A stretch of 7,528 bases of DNA, taken from contig JBBSIG010000127.1 in NCBI GenBank assembly GCA_038232215.1, forward strand, positions 1 to 7,528, written 5' to 3'. Shown piece by piece: positions 5,484 through 7,528 of the stretch. Both the position numbers and the translations under genes were made by a program. The notes beneath the pieces are model-generated. The model made no database searches. It saw only the letters and a list, made by a program, of their open reading frames with translations, and was not told where the DNA came from. The stretch's first letter is position 1, and every line of letters begins with the position of its first letter. Source of the DNA: JBBSIG01 sp038232215 (GTDB lineage: Bacteria; Actinomycetota; Thermoleophilia; Gaiellales; Gaiellaceae).

Positions 5484-7480
5484 GGGCCCGCGTCGACCCG
5501 CGCGACGGCATAGCGGCCCAGATCGAGCACGAGCGTCCCGTCGGGCGCCTCGACCTCCCGCCCGCTCGAGCGGAACCTCTCCGGGTCCGCCACGGCGAGC
5601 GCACCGGTCTCCTCGTCGAGTATGCGCACGCGGACGCGGCCCGCGGGCAGGCCGGCCAGGGAGACGCTCCGCCGCCGCGGGGTGAGATTTGCGAGAAGGA
5701 CGCGCAGCGCTTCGCCCGAGCGAACCGCGAGCGCCTCGACCGCGAGCGGATCGCTCGAGCGAGCGTCGACGAGGTCGCCCTGCTTGCAGTCGGCGAGGTC
5801 GGCGAAGACGTGGTACAGCGGGTAGACGTCGCCCGGCCGTGAGGGAAACAGCTCCGGGCGCGGCGGCCCCTCGTCGCGCTCGACCACGCCGAGCCAGCCC
5901 GTCGTCTCGTAGTAGGTCGCGGCGGAGACACCGCTCTCCGCCAGGTGCTTCACGCTGCCGAGCGTCCAGCCGGCGGCCAGGAGCGAGGCCTGCCGCACGT
6001 CGACCCGCGGTGGAAGCGCACCGGGCTCCGGCGGGCCTGCGGGGTACGGCCCTGCACGAGCCGCGAGCGTCACAGGGCCGACGAGGATGGGGAGATCGCC
6101 GCTGAAGGAGCGCGCCGTCCGCACCGTATCGGCCTGCGCCTCGAGGTTCTCGACCAGCGAGAGGCTGTCGGCCGCGTGCACCTGCGGGTTGATCGAGTAG
6201 ACGACGGCGTCCATGGCCTCGACCTCGGGACGGTCGCGATTGAGCTCGGCGAAGAAGCGATCCGTGCCGCCGGCGAAGGGCACGTCTCCGGTCAGCGGTC
6301 GCAGTCGCTCGCGGGCGAGTCGAACGAGACCGCCGGGCGTGCAGCCGCTGACGACTGTGAACCCGCTCTCGGCGGCGAGGACGAGCACGCGTGCGAGCCG
6401 GGCGTCGAGCGAGCCCAGAGCGTCGGCGACTGTGGCCAGCTCCGCCTCGGCCTCCTCGCCGAGGAAGAGTGCGAGCTCGAGCGGTGCGGAGAGCGCCTCG
6501 CTCGTCTCGACGGCCGACCGCAGCTCGTCGGAGAACGACGGCTCGCCGGGCGCGAGGTCGGCGCGAACGTGATCGGGCCCGAGGACGCTCAGCAGTCGCC
6601 GCTCGCGATCGGAGAGAGCCGCTCCGTCACTCGCGACGCACAGACCGAGCGGCGGTAGAGGCAGTCCGAGCGGGCGCCCCAGCTCGACACCGAGCTCCTC
6701 GCGGGGAGCGGCCGGGAGCTCTGCCGCGGCGAAGAAGATGGAGACGCGCTGCTGCAGGCGCTGACCCGTCGCCGCGTCGAAAGGCCACGGCTCGGCGATC
6801 GGAGTGCCGTAGCTCTTGTAGTTGCCGTCCGTCCAGTTGCGGTGATCCTGCAGCTCGAACAGGTCGCCCTCGAAGCCGAGCTGCACCTCGAGCCCGTCGT
6901 CGAGCTCGATCGCGAGCCGGTCGAACGGCGGCGAGAGCGCGGTCAGCCGGCCGTCGACGACGCGTTGGGGATCGATCTCGACGGGGAACACGTCCGAGCT
7001 GTCACCGCCGGGCGTTCGCGCGGTGTAACGCCGGCCCACGCACGAGCCCGACGCGTGGTGCACGTTGAAGCCGATCTTCGCGTAGCGAAACGGCTGCCCC
7101 GCGACCCCGTCCATCGCATAGGTGATCCGTCCGTCCGGCGCGCCGACGATCGACCCGGTCCAGCGAAAGTCGATCGCCTCGTAGAGGTGGTGGGCCTCGA
7201 AGGAGACCGAGAAGCGGTCGGGGCTCGCGTCGATGCGCAGGTTCGCCACCCGGGCGGGGATCGTGTTCCACACCTCGTCCCGAACCGCGACGTAGACACG
7301 CTGGACGAGCTCGACACCACCGAGCCGGACTCTCCGCAGGTTGGCGCCGTGCAGCTCCGCCGTGACCGGCCCCGCGCGCAGCTCGCGGGGCACCTCGCCC
7401 GGCTCGTCCGGGACGAGGAGCGGGTAGGACGCCGCCGAGACCATCGGAGCGAGCATCCCCGGTAACGATTCCGGCGTCAA
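5480..7480 (-). CDS. apnL: D-apionate lactonase-like protein (TIM-barrel, glycoside-hydrolase-like)
   Basis: Up to 666 residues, with no signal peptide, so probably cytoplasmic. I recognise it from memory as resembling the ApnL D-apionate lactonase family, which hydrolyses D-apionolactone to D-apionate in D-apiose breakdown. The architecture reads as an N-terminal beta-rich domain (about 30-260; GFNVHHASGSCVGRRY near 137-152 and FELQDHRNWTDGNYKSYG at 208-225), a TIM-barrel-like domain (about 275-565) and a small beta C-terminal domain (about 575-664). Candidate barrel acid residues are Glu412 in GTDRFFAELNR and Glu525 in YYETTGW, with the conserved-looking YSINPQVHA at 428-436; these roles are guesses from glycoside-hydrolase-like placement. 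The longest start is TTG 7480-7478, used for numbering; ATG at 7456 or 7444 is at least as likely, and no start has a good Shine-Dalgarno. It overlaps the SDR by four bases. A glycosidase, or a lactonase for another sugar acid, remains possible. Confidence 0.65.
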   Translation of the reverse strand: MTPESLPGMLAPMVSAASYPLLVPDEPGEVPRELRAGPVTAELHGANLRRVRLGGVELVQRVYVAVRDEVWNTIPARVANLRIDASPDRFSVSFEAHHLYEAIDFRWTGSIVGAPDGRITYAMDGVAGQPFRYAKIGFNVHHASGSCVGRRYTARTPGGDSSDVFPVEIDPQRVVDGRLTALSPPFDRLAIELDDGLEVQLGFEGDLFELQDHRNWTDGNYKSYGTPIAEPWPFDAATGQRLQQRVSIFFAAAELPAAPREELGVELGRPLGLPLPPLGLCVASDGAALSDRERRLLSVLGPDHVRADLAPGEPSFSDELRSAVETSEALSAPLELALFLGEEAEAELATVADALGSLDARLARVLVLAAESGFTVVSGCTPGGLVRLARERLRPLTGDVPFAGGTDRFFAELNRDRPEVEAMDAVVYSINPQVHAADSLSLVENLEAQADTVRTARSFSGDLPILVGPVTLAARAGPYPAGPPEPGALPPRVDVRQASLLAAGWTLGSVKHLAESGVSAATYYETTGWLGVVERDEGPPRPELFPSRPGDVYPLYHVFADLADCKQGDLVDARSSDPLAVEALAVRSGEALRVLLANLTPRRRSVSLAGLPAGRVRVRILDEETGALAVADPERFRSSGREVEAPDGTLVLDLGRYAVARVDAGP

Positions 7481-7484
7481 GTCC

Positions 7485-7522
7485 CCGGCGCCGAGGAGCG
7501 CCGGACGGGGTCAGACACCGTC
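7485..7522. repeat. Two small hairpins upstream of the lactonase-like gene, one a GGGGTCAGACACC-type palindrome
   Basis: The last 48 bases hold no coding sequence I can support. Positions 7485-7490 and 7499-7504 (CCGGCG/CGCCGG) form a 6-bp stem. Positions 7504-7522 (GACGGGGTCAGACACCGTC) form a 19-base near-perfect palindrome, eight of nine pairs. The second resembles short dispersed intergenic palindromes of the GGGGTCAGACCCC style that I associate with many high-GC bacterial genomes. Its function is unknown, and it suggests that the intergenic region continues beyond the window edge. Confidence 0.4.
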
Positions 7523-7528
7523 GCGAAC

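Noticed and set aside
4723..5931. Minus-strand open frame of 402 codons across the SDR and lactonase-like genes
   Set aside because: It is out of frame with both recognisable proteins and gives Arg/Ser/Pro-rich sequence typical of shadow frames.
5945..7465. Several + strand open frames opposite the lactonase-like gene
   Set aside because: All are low-complexity, charged translations without motifs. The minus strand gives a continuous well-composed protein.

Overview
The window is high-GC DNA (clearly above 60% G+C by eye, with almost every codon of the real genes ending in G or C). The gene content, codon use and protein style suggest a soil-type actinobacterium, possibly of the Thermoleophilia/Solirubrobacterales kind; that placement is inference from general style, not from a marker gene.

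Layout. The left edge (2-370, + strand) holds the C-terminal half of a short-chain dehydrogenase/reductase (SDR). It is followed on the same strand by a degraded coding stretch (372-783) that changes frame, has no usable start codon, and ends in what looks like the tail of a metallo-beta-lactamase-fold lactonase of the N-acyl-homoserine-lactonase type. A short convergent gap (784-849) with a weak terminator-like hairpin separates this from the rest, which is all on the minus strand. In transcription order that is: a ~660-residue protein resembling D-apionate lactonases (7480-5480), an SDR overlapping it by 4 bases (5483-4716), a 122-base gap with a well-formed promoter and a palindrome, then a complete CUT2 (ribose/AI-2 type) sugar ABC importer: substrate-binding protein (4593-3514), permease (3437-2373) and double-domain ATPase (2376-850).

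How it fits together. The minus-strand cluster looks like a sugar uptake and oxidation module. The ABC importer brings in a monosaccharide. The SDR may oxidise it with NAD to a lactone (or act on a later intermediate), and the lactonase-like protein would open the ring to the aldonate. If the apionate-lactonase reading is right, the substrate could be the branched plant pentose D-apiose or a relative. No kinase, isomerase, Gfo/Idh/MocA-type dehydrogenase or regulator is present inside the window, so the pathway is incomplete here. Expression looks structured: the importer has its own promoter, the binding protein has a strong Shine-Dalgarno, and a 16-bp perfect hairpin lies exactly between binding protein and permease, as expected for stoichiometric over-expression of the binding protein.

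I see no RNA genes, CRISPR arrays, insertion sequences or phage genes. I do not see a clearly new defence or mobile system. The most interesting points are the SDR/lactonase/importer combination, the lactonase pseudogene, and the regulatory hairpins.
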